Origin: WSZY01 sp964559845 | GTDB taxonomy: Bacteria > Pseudomonadota > Zetaproteobacteria > Mariprofundales > Mariprofundaceae | Direction: 5' to 3' | DNA length: 63,561 bases | Assembly: GCA_964559845.1 (NCBI GenBank) | Contig: CAZLJF010000003.1 | Coordinates: 1-63,561, forward strand | Shown: piece after piece, positions 8,247 to 17,322 of the stretch | Layout of the letters: each line of letters starts with the position of its first letter | Numbering within the stretch: position 1 is the first letter of the stretch | Position numbers and translations under genes: made by a program | Notes under the pieces: generated by a model | Database searches by the model: none | Told to the model about the DNA's origin: nothing | What the model saw: only the letters and a program-made list of their open reading frames with translations

Positions 8247-9110
8247 ATGGATCGACACATGCACACAGATAAACTTATTGAGATGGCCCTGGAAGAGGAT
8301 GCCGCCCGCCATGATCTGACATGCCTGGCCACCATTACCGAAGGCCAGCACGGAACAGCTACGATCACAGCCAAGGCAGCCGGAACGCTTTCGGGCACGA
8401 TGCTGGCCAACAAGGTATTCAAACAGCTGGACGCATCCATTGTTCAGAGCTGGAAATCGGGGGATGGCGATACCGTGGAACCGGGAGAGGTTATCTGCGA
8501 ACTTGCAGGCTCCATGTACGCACTGCTGGCTGCCGAACGCACGGCTCTCAATTTCATGCAGCACCTCTCCGGCATTGCTACGGCAACCCGGGCCTTCGTT
8601 GATGCCGTAGCAGGAACCGGCTGCCAGATAGCTGACACCCGCAAAACCACGCCCGGCCTGCGCACACTTGAAAAACAGGCAGTTGTTCATGGTGGCGGCG
8701 TTAATCACCGCATGGACCTCGCATCCGGCATGCTGATCAAGGAGAATCATATCGAGGCCTGCGGTTCGATTACCGAAGCGATTGGCAAATGTTACGGCCA
8801 GAGTGAGGATGTTTGGGTTGAAGTGGAGTGTGAAACCCTTGAGCAGGTCGAAGAGGCTGTTCATGCATGTCCGGATATTATCCTGCTGGACAACATGACA
8901 CCCGAGCAGACAGCAGAGGCATGTCGGCATATACCTGCATCCATACTGGTAGAGGCATCCGGCAATATCACACTGGCCAATGCCCGCAGTTATGCGGAAA
9001 CAGGCGTGAATCGTATCGCCATCGGCGCCATCACCCATTCAGCCCCTGCCCTGGATCTCTCCATGCGGGTGCAGGCGAAACAGCCAGAAGCAGAAGCAGA
9101 AGCAGAATGA
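8247..9110 (+). CDS. nadC: Nicotinate-nucleotide pyrophosphorylase (carboxylating)
   Basis: Converts quinolinate and PRPP to nicotinate mononucleotide in NAD synthesis. The sequence has the family signatures RTALNFMQHLSGIAT, DTRKTTPGLR, EKQAVVHGGGVNHRMDL and LLDNMTPEQ. From ATG 8247 it is 287 residues, close to the family norm; an ATG at 8214 would add 11 residues but sits against an inverted repeat. A run of E-A pairs (EAEAEAE) forms the C-terminus, from a small GCAGAA repeat. The stop overlaps the birA start (ATGA), and birA and coaX follow, so this is a cofactor operon (NAD, biotin, CoA). Confidence 0.96.
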   Translation: MDRHMHTDKLIEMALEEDAARHDLTCLATITEGQHGTATITAKAAGTLSGTMLANKVFKQLDASIVQSWKSGDGDTVEPGEVICELAGSMYALLAAERTALNFMQHLSGIATATRAFVDAVAGTGCQIADTRKTTPGLRTLEKQAVVHGGGVNHRMDLASGMLIKENHIEACGSITEAIGKCYGQSEDVWVEVECETLEQVEEAVHACPDIILLDNMTPEQTAEACRHIPASILVEASGNITLANARSYAETGVNRIAIGAITHSAPALDLSMRVQAKQPEAEAEAE

Positions 9111-10087
9111 ATTCGAATCGTGATGCCATTCTTGCCCGCCTGGCTACAGGCCCGGCACCCGTCTCAGGCGATGAACTGGCGCAGGAGTTGGGGTTAAGCC
9201 GAACCGGCATCTGGAAACATATCCAGAGACTGCGCAAACAGGGCATTAAGATCGAATCGCATCCCGGCCGCGGCTACCGGCTGACATCCGATGTATTAAG
9301 CCCGGCGATGTTCTCCGGCAGGCTTAACAGCCAGCGTATCGGCTCCGACATCGTCGTGCTTGATGAGACAGACTCGACCAATCGCGAGGCGATGCGCCAG
9401 GCTGAGGCAGGTGCAGATGAGGGGCTTGTTATTATCGCAGAACGGCAGTCCGGCGGACGTGGCCGTCTGGGCAGAAGCTGGTATACAGCAGGAGATGACG
9501 CCCTGGCCATCTCGATCCTTCTGCGCCCGAAGATCCCGCCTGAACAGGTGCCGCAACTCTCACTGCTGACCGCCGTTGCCCTGCACAGGGTATTGGTGGC
9601 ACATGCGCCGGAAGTCCGCATCAAATGGCCCAACGATCTGCTCTGCCATGGCGCCAAGATGGCAGGTATCCTGACGGAAATGAGAGCCGAACCCGGACAG
9701 GTGCATGCGGTTATTCTCGGTATCGGCCTGAATATTCGCAGGCCTGCAAATGGCTGGCCTGATGAAATCAACCAGAAGGTTACCGATCTCTCTTCATCCA
9801 GCGGCAAACATCTCTCCCGGCTGAATATGGCGGTAGAAATCATTCATGCACTGGATCATTTTTACGACATCTATCTCAATGAAGGCTTCTCCCCGATCCG
9901 AAAGGCATGGTGGGATGCTCACGCGGCCAGTGGCCAGCCTGTGCGTGCCCATGGTCACAATGGCTATGTTGTAGGCATTGCAGAGGCGCTTGATGAAGAC
10001 GGAGCACTGCTGCTGCGTGTTGATGGAAAACTGCAGCGCTTTATTGCCGGAGACCTTGAACTGATCAATAATGGGGCCATGGAGTGA
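9107..10087 (+). CDS. birA: Biotin--protein ligase / biotin operon repressor
   Basis: Activates biotin to biotinoyl-AMP and attaches it to the carboxylase carrier lysine. A winged helix is present at the N-terminus (about 1-65: LAQELGLSRTGIWKHIQRLRKQGI), so it is the bifunctional type that can also repress biotin genes. The catalytic core shows GRGRLGRSW and KWPNDLL, followed by the small C-terminal beta domain. It is 326 residues from an ATG that overlaps the nadC stop by four bases; longer in-frame reading upstream lies inside nadC in another frame and is not used. No bio genes are in view. Confidence 0.96.
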   Translation: MNSNRDAILARLATGPAPVSGDELAQELGLSRTGIWKHIQRLRKQGIKIESHPGRGYRLTSDVLSPAMFSGRLNSQRIGSDIVVLDETDSTNREAMRQAEAGADEGLVIIAERQSGGRGRLGRSWYTAGDDALAISILLRPKIPPEQVPQLSLLTAVALHRVLVAHAPEVRIKWPNDLLCHGAKMAGILTEMRAEPGQVHAVILGIGLNIRRPANGWPDEINQKVTDLSSSSGKHLSRLNMAVEIIHALDHFYDIYLNEGFSPIRKAWWDAHAASGQPVRAHGHNGYVVGIAEALDEDGALLLRVDGKLQRFIAGDLELINNGAME

Positions 10088-10092
10088 CCGAC

Positions 10093-10875
10093 ATGAATCG
10101 CTTTCTGGTTGTTGATATTGGCAATACGCAGATGGTGTTTGGCATCTTCAAAGGTGAAGACCTGCTTTGCCACTGGCGTCTCTCCAGTAATCATCATCTT
10201 ACCTCCGATGAACTTGCCTGGCAGTTGCATGGCATGTTTGAACAGTTCGGCCAGAGTCCGACTGTCATCGACGGCATCATGATTGCCAGCGTTGTCCCCC
10301 ACCTTGATACGGTCCTGAATGAGGCGTGCGAACGCATTTGTGGTAACAGCGCAGCCTTCGTCGGCTCTCCGGAAGTAAAAACCGGCATGGCGATTGATTA
10401 CAAAAACCCGAGAGAGGTCGGGGCGGACCGGATCGTCAACGCCGTTGCCGCAAAAGAGCTGTTCGGTGCGCCTGTTATTGTTCTGGACTGCGGCACTGCA
10501 ACCACATTCGATATTGTTTCACCCCGGGGGCATTATGCAGGCGGACTGATCATTCCGGGCATGGAGGTCTCGCTTGAAGCACTCTGCCAGCGTGCGGCCA
10601 AATTGCCGGAAGTCTCTGTCACCCGCACTGAAACGCTGATCGGCCGGGATACGGTCAGCAGCATGCAGGCCGGAGCCTACTGGGCCTCTGTGGACGGAAT
10701 CAGGGGAATCATTCATCGCCTGCAGGCTATTGCAGCCTATGCAGCAGCTCCTGTCGTCGCCACGGGCGGCCTCTCCGAACAGTTACTGACGGAGATTCCG
10801 GAAATTACAGCACACCGGCCACATCTGACACTGGATGGGCTGCGTCTTCTGGCAGCACAGCATTTCACCCCATGA
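10093..10875 (+). CDS. coaX: Type III pantothenate kinase
   Basis: Phosphorylates pantothenate, the first step of CoA synthesis. It has the type III signatures: N-terminal VVDIGNTQMVFGIF, the central GADRIVNAVAA and DCGTATTFD, and the GLIIPGMEVS motif. I choose the ATG at 10093 because GGAG stands eight bases before it; an in-frame GTG at 10084 overlaps the birA stop and gives three more residues. It is 260 residues, standard length. birA next to coaX is a common pairing. Its stop overlaps the following SPOR-like gene (ATGA). Confidence 0.96.
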   Translation: MNRFLVVDIGNTQMVFGIFKGEDLLCHWRLSSNHHLTSDELAWQLHGMFEQFGQSPTVIDGIMIASVVPHLDTVLNEACERICGNSAAFVGSPEVKTGMAIDYKNPREVGADRIVNAVAAKELFGAPVIVLDCGTATTFDIVSPRGHYAGGLIIPGMEVSLEALCQRAAKLPEVSVTRTETLIGRDTVSSMQAGAYWASVDGIRGIIHRLQAIAAYAAAPVVATGGLSEQLLTEIPEITAHRPHLTLDGLRLLAAQHFTP

Positions 10876-11498
10876 AACAGCTGTCTGCCATGGTTGCAGT
10901 CCTTATTGCCGGATGGCTGGCGTGGCAGGCATGGCACCCTCCCACACCCACAACTGTTGCGCCATCTGTCAAAAGCAGCATTCCTGAAAACAGATATGCC
11001 GGCCCGGAAATGTGGCGCATTGTCACCAAGCGTATGGTGTGGAAAAAGGCAATCGCCAGTATGCGTGACAGGCTTTATAAAGAGGGCTTTGAGACCCGGC
11101 TGATTGTCAGGCGTGAACCGATTGAACTGCATGCCTTCGATGACCACCGTATCTTCAAGGATAAGGAGAGCGCTGAAATCGCCAAAATCGAGTGGCGTCA
11201 AAAGAAGATTGAGGCGGAAGTGCTGAAGCAGAAATCAGGCTACACCGTCGGGCTTGGCCGCTTCTATCTGACCTCCTATGCCGAGCAGATGCAGGAGCGG
11301 CTGAAACGAATCGGCAAGCCATACCGCTATGAGCGCAGAACCGTGACGATCCCGGCCTACCGGTTTGTTTTTAACCCGATGGAAAAGGCTGAAGCCACAA
11401 AATCGTGGGAGCGTCTGCAAAATCTCGGCATTGCCGATCCTGTAATGATGCGCGAATCGGAATATCAAAAGATGTATGGGAACAAATCAACTTCCTGA
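10872..11498 (+). CDS. Membrane-anchored SPOR-like protein
   Basis: A 208-residue protein with an N-terminal hydrophobic anchor (about 3-20), a proline-rich linker and a charged body. The segment about 125-200 (YTVGLGRFYLTSYAEQMQERLKRIGKPYRYER) has the layout of a degenerate SPOR domain, which binds denuded peptidoglycan glycans at division sites. It is therefore probably periplasmic and inner-membrane anchored. It is the last gene of the nadC-birA-coaX unit, coupled by an ATGA overlap. The 108 bases after it up to the MITE show no gene and no clear terminator. Confidence 0.7.
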   Translation: MKQLSAMVAVLIAGWLAWQAWHPPTPTTVAPSVKSSIPENRYAGPEMWRIVTKRMVWKKAIASMRDRLYKEGFETRLIVRREPIELHAFDDHRIFKDKESAEIAKIEWRQKKIEAEVLKQKSGYTVGLGRFYLTSYAEQMQERLKRIGKPYRYERRTVTIPAYRFVFNPMEKAEATKSWERLQNLGIADPVMMRESEYQKMYGNKSTS

Positions 11499-11606
11499 TA
11501 AGTTACAAATGACCGTTTTCGGCCAAAAGCATCGGTAATCGGGTGGAGATTATCGTTTAAGCTCCTGATAGCGGCCATTCGAACCGATAAGACAGGTCAG
11601 TTTCTA

Positions 11607-11843
11607 GGGCCTGTTAACACTAATTGCGGTGTTGGCGCTGCTGCCCCAAATGAGGTTAATCAAGGCGCGAGGAGGGAGATTGGTGGTTCCAAATGACCGA
11701 CGAGCAACGCCGGGTATCCTCATTTGGGGCGCAGCCCGTCGGGATAGCCCATTTTTCCGCCCTGCTGCGTTACTGCTCGCAAAGCCTTGCAGGATCGAAA
11801 AAATGGTCGAATCGCCGCCATCGAAATTAGTGTGAACAGGCCC
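11607..11843 (+). mobile_element. MITE, copy 1 (237 bp, 22-bp terminal inverted repeats)
   Basis: A non-coding element bounded by GGGCCTGTTAACACTAATT at the left and its near-complement at the right, with two mismatches over 22 bases. TA lies on both sides (11605-11606 and 11844-11845), as expected for a TA target duplication of IS630/mariner-type elements. A second copy at 57422-57686 is about 97% identical over the shared part and in the same orientation. It encodes no transposase, so it would need one in trans. Its right end supplies the last codons and stop of carA. Confidence 0.88.
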
Positions 11844-12957
11844 TAATTAAGTCTGCGAAACGATCAAAGAGGTAATCGGCATCCTGTGGGCCGGGGCTGG
11901 CTTCGGGATGGTATTGTACTGAGAAGATTGGTCTGTTTTTGACTTTCAATCCTTCAACTGTGCCATCAAAGAGAGAGCGATGGGTGATTTCAACATGATC
12001 AGGCACATGATCACCGGATACGGCAAAACCATGATTCTGACTGGTGATCTCAATCCTGCCGGTGGTCTCATCCTTGACCGGGTGATTACCGCCACGATGT
12101 CCGAACTTCAGTTTGAAGGTCTCAAGACCAAGCGCCTGCGAAAGCAGCTGATGCCCCATGCAGATACCAAAGATCGGTGTATCGGTATCCAACAGTTCAC
12201 GAATGGTCTCAACCGCATAACCCACAGCAGCCGGATCGCCCGGCCCATTGGAGAGGAAAATCCCGTCCGGATTCATGGCCAGAATATCGGAGGCTTTGGT
12301 CTGTGCAGGCACAATGGAGACCTTCAGGCCGCGATCGGCCAGTTTACGGAAAATGTTGCGCTTGCAGCCAAAATCAAGGGCAACGACATGGGCACGTTCT
12401 TCAATATTGCGGTATGTTTTGCTATCGAGATCATAACTGCCCTGCTTCCAGATCGAGGTGCTGTCGCAGCTGACCTGGCTCACAAGGTCGCGCCCCTCCA
12501 GACCTTCCCATCTCTTTGCCATGGCGACGGCATCATCTTCGCTCATGCCATCAGATGCAATAACGCCATTCTGGGCGCCATGATCGCGCAGGTGGCGAAC
12601 CAGAGCACGGGTATCAATGTCAGCAATACCAATAACATTCTGCGTCTTCAGCCATGCATCAAAACCGGACTCGGCACGATAATTCGAGGTGATACGGGCA
12701 GGTGCGCGCACAATACAACCGCGGACGGATACCGTTTCAGACTCATAATCATCAGCATTGATACCGACATTGCCGATATGCGGATAAGTGAAAGTGATAA
12801 TCTGATCGGTGTAGGAGGGATCGGTGAGGATCTCCTGATAGCCGGTCATGGAGGTGTTAAAACAGACTTCGCCAACACAGTTCCCGATCGCACCGAAAGC
12901 CTGACCACGGAAGATTCGTCCATCTGCCAAAGCCAATATTGCTTTCCTGTCTGCCAT
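11827..12957 (-). CDS. carA: Carbamoyl-phosphate synthase, small (glutaminase) subunit
   Basis: Hydrolyses glutamine and passes ammonia to CarB for carbamoyl phosphate (arginine and pyrimidine synthesis). The N-terminal small-subunit domain (ADGRIFRGQAFG, NTSMTGYQEILTDPSY) is followed by a class I amidotransferase with nucleophile Cys in FGICMGHQLL and the His/Glu pair in QYHPEASPG. At 376 residues it is full length. The last residues (RACSH) and the stop are encoded by the inserted MITE; with the element and one TA removed, the frame would end ADLIRN then TGA. Only a non-conserved tail is changed, so activity is probably kept. carB is not adjacent downstream, which is unusual for this pair. 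fumC lies 86 bases upstream on the same strand. Confidence 0.96.
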   Translation of the reverse strand: MADRKAILALADGRIFRGQAFGAIGNCVGEVCFNTSMTGYQEILTDPSYTDQIITFTYPHIGNVGINADDYESETVSVRGCIVRAPARITSNYRAESGFDAWLKTQNVIGIADIDTRALVRHLRDHGAQNGVIASDGMSEDDAVAMAKRWEGLEGRDLVSQVSCDSTSIWKQGSYDLDSKTYRNIEERAHVVALDFGCKRNIFRKLADRGLKVSIVPAQTKASDILAMNPDGIFLSNGPGDPAAVGYAVETIRELLDTDTPIFGICMGHQLLSQALGLETFKLKFGHRGGNHPVKDETTGRIEITSQNHGFAVSGDHVPDHVEITHRSLFDGTVEGLKVKNRPIFSVQYHPEASPGPQDADYLFDRFADLIRACSH

Positions 12958-13043
12958 CGGTCACCTCACATGTTTGAACGACGCGCAGGGTACGAAAAAC
13001 CAGCTCTAAAGTCGAGTGACCAGACTCCTGTCGTGGCTCACAA

Positions 13044-14426
13044 TCAGGATTCATGCGGATGAAGCATGGTATTCGGGTCAAGCAGGGCATCCAGCTCATG
13101 CTCAGGCAATAGCTGCTCATCAAGGCAGAGCTGGCGCACGGTTTTGCCTTCTTTTATGGCTTGTTTGGCAATCTCCGAAGCCCTGTCATAACCAATCACC
13201 GGAGCCAGCGATGTCACCATGCTCATGCTCCACTCAATCTGCTGCTCACACTTCTCGCGGTTGGCCTCCAGTCCTGCAATGCACCTGTCTGCAAACATAC
13301 GGGCCGCATTGGCAAGTATCATCTCGGACTCCAGCAGATTATGCGCCATCATCGGCAGCATCACATTCAGATCGAGCAGGCCGGATGCGCCGCCAAAAGC
13401 GATGGCTGCATCATTACCGATGACCTGTGCACAGACCTGCGCCATCGACTCGGCAATGACCGGATTCACCTTGCCCGGCATAATGGATGATCCCGGCTGC
13501 ACAGCCGGAACCGAGACCTCGCCGATACCGCAACGCGGCCCCATATTCAGAAGACGTACATCATTGGCAATCTTGACGAGCGATACCGCCACTGCCCGCA
13601 ACTGGCCGGATAGTTCCACAGCCGCATCCTGTGCCGCCTGTGCTTCAAAATGGTTCGCTGCCTCTGAAAATGGAATATCATATATTTCGGACAGTGCCGC
13701 AGCCATTCTGGCACCAAACTCGGGATGTGTGTTCAGGCCGGTTCCTACAGCCGTTCCGCCCTGGGCAAGCTCGGTGATATGCGGCAGACAGCTCTCAAGG
13801 CGTTCAATCCCCAACTCAATCTGCCGTGCCCAGCCGGAAATCTCCTGTCCCAGTGTAATCGGTGTGGCATCCATCAGGTGTGTACGCCCGATCTTCAGTA
13901 CATCCTCATATTTCTCGGCCTTGCGCTCCAGAACTGCATGCAGATGTGTCAGTGCAGGGATAAGCTTGTGTACCAACAAATCACTGGCAGCCAGATGAAT
14001 GGCTGTTGGAATGACATCATTGGATGATTGCCCCATATTGACATGGTCGTTGGGATGAACCGGCGTACCGGCATCCAGTTGGGCGCAACGGTGGGCAATC
14101 ACTTCATTGACATTCATGTTGGTCGATGTGCCCGAGCCGGTCTGGAAGATATCAAGCACAAACTGTGAATCCCATTTTCCTTCTGCAACTTCAGCCGCAG
14201 CTTTTGCAATCAGCTTTGCCTGTTTGGCATCGAGCCTTCCAAGTAACTGGTTGCTCCTGGCAGCACACTGTTTGATGCTGCCCAGCGCCCTGATGAACGA
14301 ACGTGGAAAACGCAAATCCGAAACCGGAAAATTCTCCAGCGCCCGAGCTGTCTGCGCGCCATACATGGCATCTTCGGGCACCTGCATCTCGCCCATAGAA
14401 TCGGATTCTGTACGCATTGCAGCCAT
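13044..14426 (-). CDS. fumC: Class II fumarate hydratase
   Basis: Interconverts fumarate and malate in the TCA cycle without an iron-sulphur cluster. The superfamily signature GSSIMPGKVNP, the TGSGTSTNMNVNEV block and GRTHLMDATPITLGQE are present in a 460-residue protein. Fumarase rather than aspartase or argininosuccinate lyase is favoured by the HVNMGQSSNDVIPTAIH segment and the overall length. The ATG at 14426 is preceded by AAGGGAG. It lies downstream of tRNA-Asn and its terminator on the same strand, so it needs its own promoter in 14427-14524, where I see no clear consensus. Confidence 0.95.
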   Translation of the reverse strand: MAAMRTESDSMGEMQVPEDAMYGAQTARALENFPVSDLRFPRSFIRALGSIKQCAARSNQLLGRLDAKQAKLIAKAAAEVAEGKWDSQFVLDIFQTGSGTSTNMNVNEVIAHRCAQLDAGTPVHPNDHVNMGQSSNDVIPTAIHLAASDLLVHKLIPALTHLHAVLERKAEKYEDVLKIGRTHLMDATPITLGQEISGWARQIELGIERLESCLPHITELAQGGTAVGTGLNTHPEFGARMAAALSEIYDIPFSEAANHFEAQAAQDAAVELSGQLRAVAVSLVKIANDVRLLNMGPRCGIGEVSVPAVQPGSSIMPGKVNPVIAESMAQVCAQVIGNDAAIAFGGASGLLDLNVMLPMMAHNLLESEMILANAARMFADRCIAGLEANREKCEQQIEWSMSMVTSLAPVIGYDRASEIAKQAIKEGKTVRQLCLDEQLLPEHELDALLDPNTMLHPHES

Positions 14427-14524
14427 AACTACTCCCTTGCTGGTGGAAAATACGCCAGCTACTGTAAAGCCGCTGGCCGGTCATGACAAATGCAAGCAGG
14501 ACTCGACATCTATGGTTTGAATAT

Positions 14525-14552
14525 AAAAAAGGCCGACATTTCTGCCGGCCTT
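14525..14552 (-). terminator. Rho-independent terminator of tRNA-Asn
   Basis: On the minus strand AAGGCCG pairs with CGGCCTT around a GCAGAAATGT loop and is followed by an uninterrupted T-run. It lies 8 bases after the mature 3' end of tRNA-Asn and shields fumC from the tRNA promoter. Confidence 0.88.
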
Positions 14553-14559
14553 CCGTTTA

Positions 14560-14635
14560 TGGCTCCCCGAGCAGGACTCGAACCTGCGACATATGGATTA
14601 ACAGTCCACCGTTCTACCGACTGAACTATCGGGGA
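14560..14635 (-). tRNA. tRNA-Asn (anticodon GTT)
   Basis: The cloverleaf reads TCCCCGA in the acceptor, a D arm with GTTCAGTCGGTAGAAC, anticodon loop CTGTTAA giving GTT, the T arm GCAGGTTCGAGTCCTGC, TCGGGGA closing the acceptor, discriminator G and an encoded CCA. It is a single-gene transcription unit with its own promoter (14648-14676) and terminator (14525-14552). Confidence 0.97.
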
Positions 14636-14647
14636 ATGAGGCGGCGA

Positions 14648-14676
14648 ACGGTACGAACCAAGGTGTGCCCTGTCAA
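14648..14676 (-). promoter_or_regulatory. Sigma-70 promoter of tRNA-Asn
   Basis: On the minus strand a consensus -35 TTGACA (14671-14676) is followed after 17 bases by TACCGT (14648-14653) as a weak -10. The tRNA 5' end lies 12 bases further on. The -10 is poor, so the call rests on the -35, spacing and position. Confidence 0.55.
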
Positions 14677-14756
14677 CACAGCAGTGGTCAATTTTAATTC
14701 TACGTTCGAAATATCGCTTGCCATCAGAGGAAGGATAGGACCAATATACGTGATAT

Positions 14757-14786
14757 TTGATAGTTACGTCTCTTTCATGCTATAGT
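14757..14786 (+). promoter_or_regulatory. Sigma-70 promoter of the kinase-phosphatase-FHA operon
   Basis: TTGATA at 14757-14762 and TATAGT at 14781-14786 are 18 bases apart. Transcription would start near 14793, just before the AGGAGGG ribosome site at 14797-14803, giving a very short leader. Its position directly before the three-gene signalling operon supports it. Confidence 0.6.
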
Positions 14787-14811
14787 GCATGAACCTAGGA
14801 GGGCAATCTCA

Positions 14812-17322
14812 TTGAATAACCATGCTTTTTGGAAATCAGACTGGATCGTTGGACTCACAATAACGGTGCTGTTTTGTGCGGCCTATCTTACCAATTTCAG
14901 CATGACCCAGTCACTGGAACATAAAGCATACGATATTGCTGTGAACGCAAGCATGACGCCATCCGATGACCGCATTGTTATTCTGGATATTGATAACGAC
15001 TCGATTGAACGTATTGGCCGCTGGCCCTGGCCCCGTTCGGTCATTGGCGATATGATCCGGAAGCTTTCAGATGCCGGTGCCCGTCTGATTGGCATTGATA
15101 TCTTCTACAGCGAAAAACAACAGGTCCCCAAAAGTGCGCAGACACATCTGCAACTGGCAAAAATACTTCAGCAGCAGGGTAAAACTAAAGAGGCGGAGAA
15201 AATTATTGCCCAAGCACGGGAGATGGATGAAGATCTGCGCCTCATTGAAGCAACCCGGCAGAGCGGCAATGTCCTGATGCCGATGTTTTTTGATATTGGC
15301 AAACCATCAGGCAGGCCTGATGTTGAGCTTCCGGATTATCTTGCTCGCATGGCGATTAAAAATATTGGCAATGTTGTTGAGGGTTCAACCCCGCTGAGCG
15401 CCTTCAAATTACACTCCCCCTTTCCTGAACTGGCCAAAGCGGCTGTCGGACTTGGCCACCTGAATGTCACGGTTGATGATGATGGCGTACTTCGAAGCGA
15501 ACCACTTGTTATCGAGTATTACGGGCAGTTTTTCCCCTCCATGGCACTGGCTATCGCCACAAAAAGTCTGAACCTTACCAACAGTGATATCCGCATAAAT
15601 GTCGGCCATAATATCGAATTGGGACGTCTGGACATCGGAACAGACACCGGTATTCGCATCTACCCCTCTTTTTACGGTGATGGCAACGGTAACGGCTTTA
15701 AACACTACTCGTTTCATGATGTAAGTTCAGGACGTATCCCGGCAAGACTTTTCAAGGATAAAATCGTTCTGATTGGTGCTACCGGCACAGGCATTGGCGA
15801 AACCTATATCACACCGGTAAACAACAATATGTCCAGTGTGGAATACCACGCCCACGTGATTCAAAGCATTCTTGATGAGAACTTCTTCACAAGGCCTGCG
15901 TGGGCATTCTTCACCGAACTGCTGATTCTGCTTGGTATCGGAGTCTACCTCACTATCGCCCTGCCCCGCCTTGGCACAGGATTTGGCGCAGCCATTTCAC
16001 TGCTGTTGCTGCTAATCCTGTTGGCCACCAACTTCACGCTGCTGGTCACCTCCGCACTCTGGCTTCAAACCATCACCTCGGCCCTGCTCCTGCTGTTTGG
16101 TCACCTGCTACTGACAACCAGACAATACTTTGCCGGTGAAGATGAGCGTGGAAAAATATCTGCGGAATCTGCCGAGACCAATAAAATGCTGGGACTCTCT
16201 TTCCAGAGCCAGGGCATGCTGGACATGGCATTTGACAAATTCCGCAAATGTCCGGTTAACGAAGACACCCTCTCCGTCCTCTATAATCTGGCGCTGGATT
16301 TCGAGCGCAAGCGACAGTTCAACAAAGCCACCTCCGTTTATGAGTATATGGCTGAACACAACCCGAATTACAAAGATATTCAGGCACGTATTGAACGGGT
16401 CAAAAATGCCGGTGAAACGGCCATCTTCGGTGGAACCTCCGGCAATGCCATGTCCTCCCTTCTGATTACCGGTGGAGCCAAGCCGACACTCGGGCGTTAT
16501 GAAATCATAAAAGAGCTTGGCAAAGGCGCCATGGGTACGGTTTATCTGGGTAAGGATCCAAAGATTAACCGTGAAGTAGCTATAAAAACCATGGCTCTGT
16601 CACAGGAGTTTGAAGCGGATGAATTGCAGGAAGTAAAAGACCGCTTCTTCCGTGAGGCAGAGACCGCCGGCATGCTGAATCATCCCAATATCGTCACCAT
16701 CTTTGATGCCGGGGAAGAACACGATCTGGCCTATATCGCCATGGAGTTCCTTAACGGCAGTGATCTGGCGCCATACACCAAGAAAGACAAACTCTTTCCT
16801 ATCCCCGCAACCATGAAAATCTGCGGCAAAGTTGCCGAAGCACTGCACTATGCCCATGCCCAGAATGTAGTGCACCGGGATATTAAGCCTGCAAATATCA
16901 TGCTGCTTAAAAACAGAACCGTGAAAGTCACTGACTTCGGCATTGCCCGTATTACGGCGTCAAGTAAAACCAAGACCGGCGTCGTGCTCGGAACCCCGTC
17001 CTATATGTCCCCGGAGCAGCTTTCCGGCAAACATGTTGATGGTCGCTCCGACATTTTCTCGCTCGGTGTCATGCTTTATGAGATGCTGACAGGTGTACGC
17101 CCGTTCCGTGGCGACTCCATGGCAACACTGATGTTCCAGATTGCCAACGAGCCACACCCGGATATCCGTGAACACCGTCCAACACTCCCGGACAGTGTAG
17201 CCGAACTGATCGATAAAATGTTGACCAAAGACCCGGCAACCCGTATTGCTAACGGCAACCAGGTCGTGCGCAGTATTATTGGCTGCCTGAAAGATATCAA
17301 TAACAAGGGAGGTAATGCATGA
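14812..17322 (+). CDS. CHASE2-sensor Ser/Thr protein kinase
   Basis: An 836-residue membrane kinase. Order: an N-terminal membrane helix (about 8-25), an extracytoplasmic CHASE2 sensor (about 30-340, with VILDIDNDSIERIGRWPWPR), three membrane helices (about 360-440), a TPR-like helical stretch (about 450-530) and a Hanks-type kinase (about 563-830). The kinase has the Gly loop GKGAMGTVYLG, VAIK lysine, HRDIKPAN catalytic loop, DFG, and GTPSYMSPEQ, so it should be active. I take the TTG start at 14812 because AGGAGGG precedes it by eight bases; a GTG at 14785 lies inside the promoter. Its stop overlaps the PP2C gene (ATGA). PP2C and FHA partners make a complete phosphorylation circuit. Confidence 0.94.
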   Translation: MNNHAFWKSDWIVGLTITVLFCAAYLTNFSMTQSLEHKAYDIAVNASMTPSDDRIVILDIDNDSIERIGRWPWPRSVIGDMIRKLSDAGARLIGIDIFYSEKQQVPKSAQTHLQLAKILQQQGKTKEAEKIIAQAREMDEDLRLIEATRQSGNVLMPMFFDIGKPSGRPDVELPDYLARMAIKNIGNVVEGSTPLSAFKLHSPFPELAKAAVGLGHLNVTVDDDGVLRSEPLVIEYYGQFFPSMALAIATKSLNLTNSDIRINVGHNIELGRLDIGTDTGIRIYPSFYGDGNGNGFKHYSFHDVSSGRIPARLFKDKIVLIGATGTGIGETYITPVNNNMSSVEYHAHVIQSILDENFFTRPAWAFFTELLILLGIGVYLTIALPRLGTGFGAAISLLLLLILLATNFTLLVTSALWLQTITSALLLLFGHLLLTTRQYFAGEDERGKISAESAETNKMLGLSFQSQGMLDMAFDKFRKCPVNEDTLSVLYNLALDFERKRQFNKATSVYEYMAEHNPNYKDIQARIERVKNAGETAIFGGTSGNAMSSLLITGGAKPTLGRYEIIKELGKGAMGTVYLGKDPKINREVAIKTMALSQEFEADELQEVKDRFFREAETAGMLNHPNIVTIFDAGEEHDLAYIAMEFLNGSDLAPYTKKDKLFPIPATMKICGKVAEALHYAHAQNVVHRDIKPANIMLLKNRTVKVTDFGIARITASSKTKTGVVLGTPSYMSPEQLSGKHVDGRSDIFSLGVMLYEMLTGVRPFRGDSMATLMFQIANEPHPDIREHRPTLPDSVAELIDKMLTKDPATRIANGNQVVRSIIGCLKDINNKGGNA

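Noticed and set aside
8867..9106. N-terminal extension of birA
   Set aside because: It lies in nadC in another frame and has no family match; ATG 9107 gives the usual BirA start.
11629..11835. Open frame within MITE copy 1
   Set aside because: It does not encode a transposase and the matching frame differs in the other copy; the element is non-coding.
14785..14811. GTG start for the CHASE2 kinase
   Set aside because: It would lie in the promoter -10 and has no SD, while TTG 14812 has an ideal AGGAGGG.
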